From NCBI GenBank assembly GCA_947476855.1, contig CANJSR010000074.1, positions 1-14,081 of the forward strand: 14,081 nt of DNA. The letters are read 5' to 3'. Shown here piece by piece: positions 13,064 to 14,081 of the stretch (position 1 is its first letter; the number at the start of each line of letters is the position of its first letter). A program made the translations under genes and the position numbers. The notes under the pieces were generated by a model that worked only from the letters and a program-made list of their open reading frames with translations, ran no database searches and had not been told where the DNA came from. This DNA is from Acetobacteraceae bacterium. GTDB taxonomy: Bacteria > Pseudomonadota > Alphaproteobacteria > Acetobacterales > Acetobacteraceae.

Positions 13064-13642
13064 ATGACCCTGCCGCTGATGCCCAAGGCCACCGCCGTGT
13101 GGCTGATTGAGAAGACCGCGCTGACCTTCACCCAGATCGCCGATTTCTGCGGCATGCACCCGCTTGAGGTGCAGGCCATCGCGGATGGTGAGGTCGCGCA
13201 GGGCATCGTCGGCTACGATCCGATCGCCAACGGCCAGGTCACCGCCGAGGATATCCGCCGGTGTGAGGCCAATTCGGCCGGGCGCCTGAAACTGGCCGCC
13301 ACCGCCCTGCCCGCGCCCAAGCGGCTGCGCGGCGCACGCTATACCCCGGTGGCCAAGCGCAATGACCGCCCCGACGGCATCCTGTATCTGCTACGCAACT
13401 TCCCCCAACTCACAGACCCCCAGGTCGGCAAGCTGCTCGGCACGACGAAGGACACGATCCAGAAGGTGCGCGACCGCTCCCACTGGAACAGCGCCAATAT
13501 CAAGCCGCGTGATCCCGTGATCCTGGGCCTGTGCAGCCAGAGCGACCTGAACGCCGCGGTCACCTCCGCGAATGAGCGTCTGGCGCGGGAAGGCCGAGCG
13601 GTGCCGGAACCGCCGCCGCCGGAGGCGGATGAGGCGGCCTGA
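13064..13642 (+). CDS. trcR: cell cycle transcriptional regulator TrcR (DUF1013)
   Basis: This 192-residue protein has the conserved DUF1013/TrcR opening MTLPLMPKATAVWLIEKTAL, then TFTQIADFCGMHPLEVQAIADGEVAQGI, which looks like a helix-turn-helix, and a second possible helix-turn-helix in PQLTDPQVGKLLGTTKDTIQKV. The family is nearly confined to alphaproteobacteria and is named as a cell-cycle transcription regulator. The C-terminus is a short proline/glutamate-rich tail. ATG at 13064 is chosen because it gives the conserved N-terminus; the frame opens upstream to 12986 without a ribosome site, and the Shine-Dalgarno at the chosen start is also weak (GTGGAAC). It is followed by a convergent YdcH-family gene. 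Confidence in the family is high, while the exact regulatory targets are unknown. Confidence 0.93.
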   Translation: MTLPLMPKATAVWLIEKTALTFTQIADFCGMHPLEVQAIADGEVAQGIVGYDPIANGQVTAEDIRRCEANSAGRLKLAATALPAPKRLRGARYTPVAKRNDRPDGILYLLRNFPQLTDPQVGKLLGTTKDTIQKVRDRSHWNSANIKPRDPVILGLCSQSDLNAAVTSANERLAREGRAVPEPPPPEADEAA

Positions 13643-13664
13643 GGGGGCGCCTATCGCGGCAGGC

Positions 13665-13682
13665 CGCCGTCCAGGGACGGCG
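13665..13682. terminator. weak hairpin between convergent trcR and DUF465 genes
   Basis: CGCCGTC (13665-13671) and GACGGCG (13676-13682) form a 7-bp stem with loop CAGG, 22 nt after the trcR stop. No T-run follows directly on either strand (TATCGTTT comes later on plus), so terminator function is uncertain. Confidence 0.35.
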
Positions 13683-13708
13683 ACCGGCCGTATCGTTTGA
13701 AGCCCGCT

Positions 13709-13882
13709 TCAGTTCACCTCGGCGAGCAATTTCTCCATTTCATCCTTGAGCTGCAATTTCTCCACCTTCAACCGAGCCAGCAGGTCGCTGTCGGGACGGG
13801 GACGCTTGTCCTCATCTAGGATGAGTTGTTCAAGCGTGGAGTGGCGCTGCTTCAGAGCATCCAGGCGGGTGTGATAGGCCAT
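13709..13882 (-). CDS. YdcH family (DUF465) small protein
   Basis: This 57-residue charged helical-hairpin protein contains RLDALKQRHSTLEQLILDE, a basic/proline turn (DKRPRPDSD) and LLARLKVEKLQLKDEMEKLL, the two-helix layout of the DUF465/YdcH family. Function is unknown; members are common as small cytoplasmic proteins in alphaproteobacteria. ATG at 13882 is supported by GGAGG within 13892-13897, with a 10-nt spacer. The frame stays open upstream to 14074 but that includes the dyad and the divergent control region and is unlikely to be coding. A 9-bp dyad (13917-13942) lies 34 nt before the start codon and may be an operator or leader hairpin. Confidence 0.88.
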   Translation of the reverse strand: MAYHTRLDALKQRHSTLEQLILDEDKRPRPDSDLLARLKVEKLQLKDEMEKLLAEVN

Positions 13883-13916
13883 GGGCGATCTACCTCCAGT
13901 TGCTTCTAGATGGACG

Positions 13917-13942
13917 ACCGCTACCGCTGATCTGGTAGCGGT
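13917..13942. repeat. inverted repeat upstream of DUF465 gene
   Basis: ACCGCTACC (13917-13925) and GGTAGCGGT (13934-13942) are perfect complements with an 8-nt loop. Because the arms contain tandem GGTAGC-like units, a second pairing TACCGC (13922-13927) with GCGGTA (13938-13943) is also possible. It lies between two divergent genes, as an operator would. Confidence 0.6.
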
Positions 13943-14035
13943 AGGAAAGCCTAGACCCAACCGGCCGAGCACCGCCAGCCGGAAATGCCCCCCTCGGGCC
14001 TGTGTGACGCATAATTTATCTGCTAGGTTGACCGA

Positions 14036-14081
14036 ATGTTGACCGATCGTGATTCCCTGCTGCGCAAGCTGCATGAACTCC
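14036..14081 (+). CDS. unidentified gene, 5' end only
   Basis: An open frame starting at ATG 14036 reads MLTDRDSLLRKLHEL and is cut off by the window end. The charged amphipathic start and the neighbouring DUF465 gene would fit a second small helical protein, but 15 residues are too few to assign a family. AGGTTG lies 6 nt upstream as a weak ribosome site, and an AT-rich ATAATTTAT (14011-14019) could be part of its promoter. Confidence 0.5.
   Translation, partial: MLTDRDSLLRKLHEL

Overview
This is GC-rich chromosomal DNA from an alphaproteobacterium, most likely a Rhodospirillales/Acetobacteraceae-type organism. That placement is an inference. It rests on the high GC content, the alphaproteobacterial families DUF1013/TrcR and DUF1192, a phasin gene, an orphan Bug-type binding protein and GC-rich REP-like intergenic palindromes. 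No tRNA, rRNA, insertion sequence, phage gene or CRISPR array is visible. Most of the window looks like ordinary vertically inherited chromosome. No clear new multi-gene system is present; the unusual features are in the non-coding DNA.

Region 1 (1-3586, all minus strand) is a catabolic/uptake cluster. In transcription order it encodes a Bug/TctC-type periplasmic binding protein, a small exported NTF2/SnoaL-like protein, and the alpha (Rieske, catalytic) and beta subunits of an aromatic-ring-hydroxylating dioxygenase of the anthranilate (AndAc/AndAd) type. Its 3' end runs into a 290-bp near-perfect inverted repeat that starts at the window edge and contains the last codons of the beta-subunit gene. 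No ferredoxin or reductase gene is in the window.

Region 2 (3587-8851, plus strand) holds a divergent phasin gene (polyhydroxyalkanoate granule protein), then a 320-bp intergenic stretch with REP-like repeats, then a two-gene RND efflux operon (periplasmic adaptor and AcrB-type pump). The operon ends at a strong hairpin terminator shared with the convergent ribosomal protein L36 gene.

Region 3 (8936-12709) is a peroxide-response locus. oxyR (minus) diverges from ahpC-ahpD (plus) across a 99-bp control region, the arrangement known from actinobacterial oxyR-ahpCD loci. Behind oxyR, on the same strand, lie a small cupin gene and an uncharacterised SAM-dependent methyltransferase gene. The methyltransferase's Shine-Dalgarno sequence lies entirely within a 12-bp hairpin that ends directly at the start codon.

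Region 4 (12728-14081) is alphaproteobacterial housekeeping: a DUF1192 coiled-coil protein diverging from the cell-cycle regulator TrcR (DUF1013), then a convergent YdcH/DUF465 protein, and the first codons of an unidentified plus-strand gene cut by the window end.
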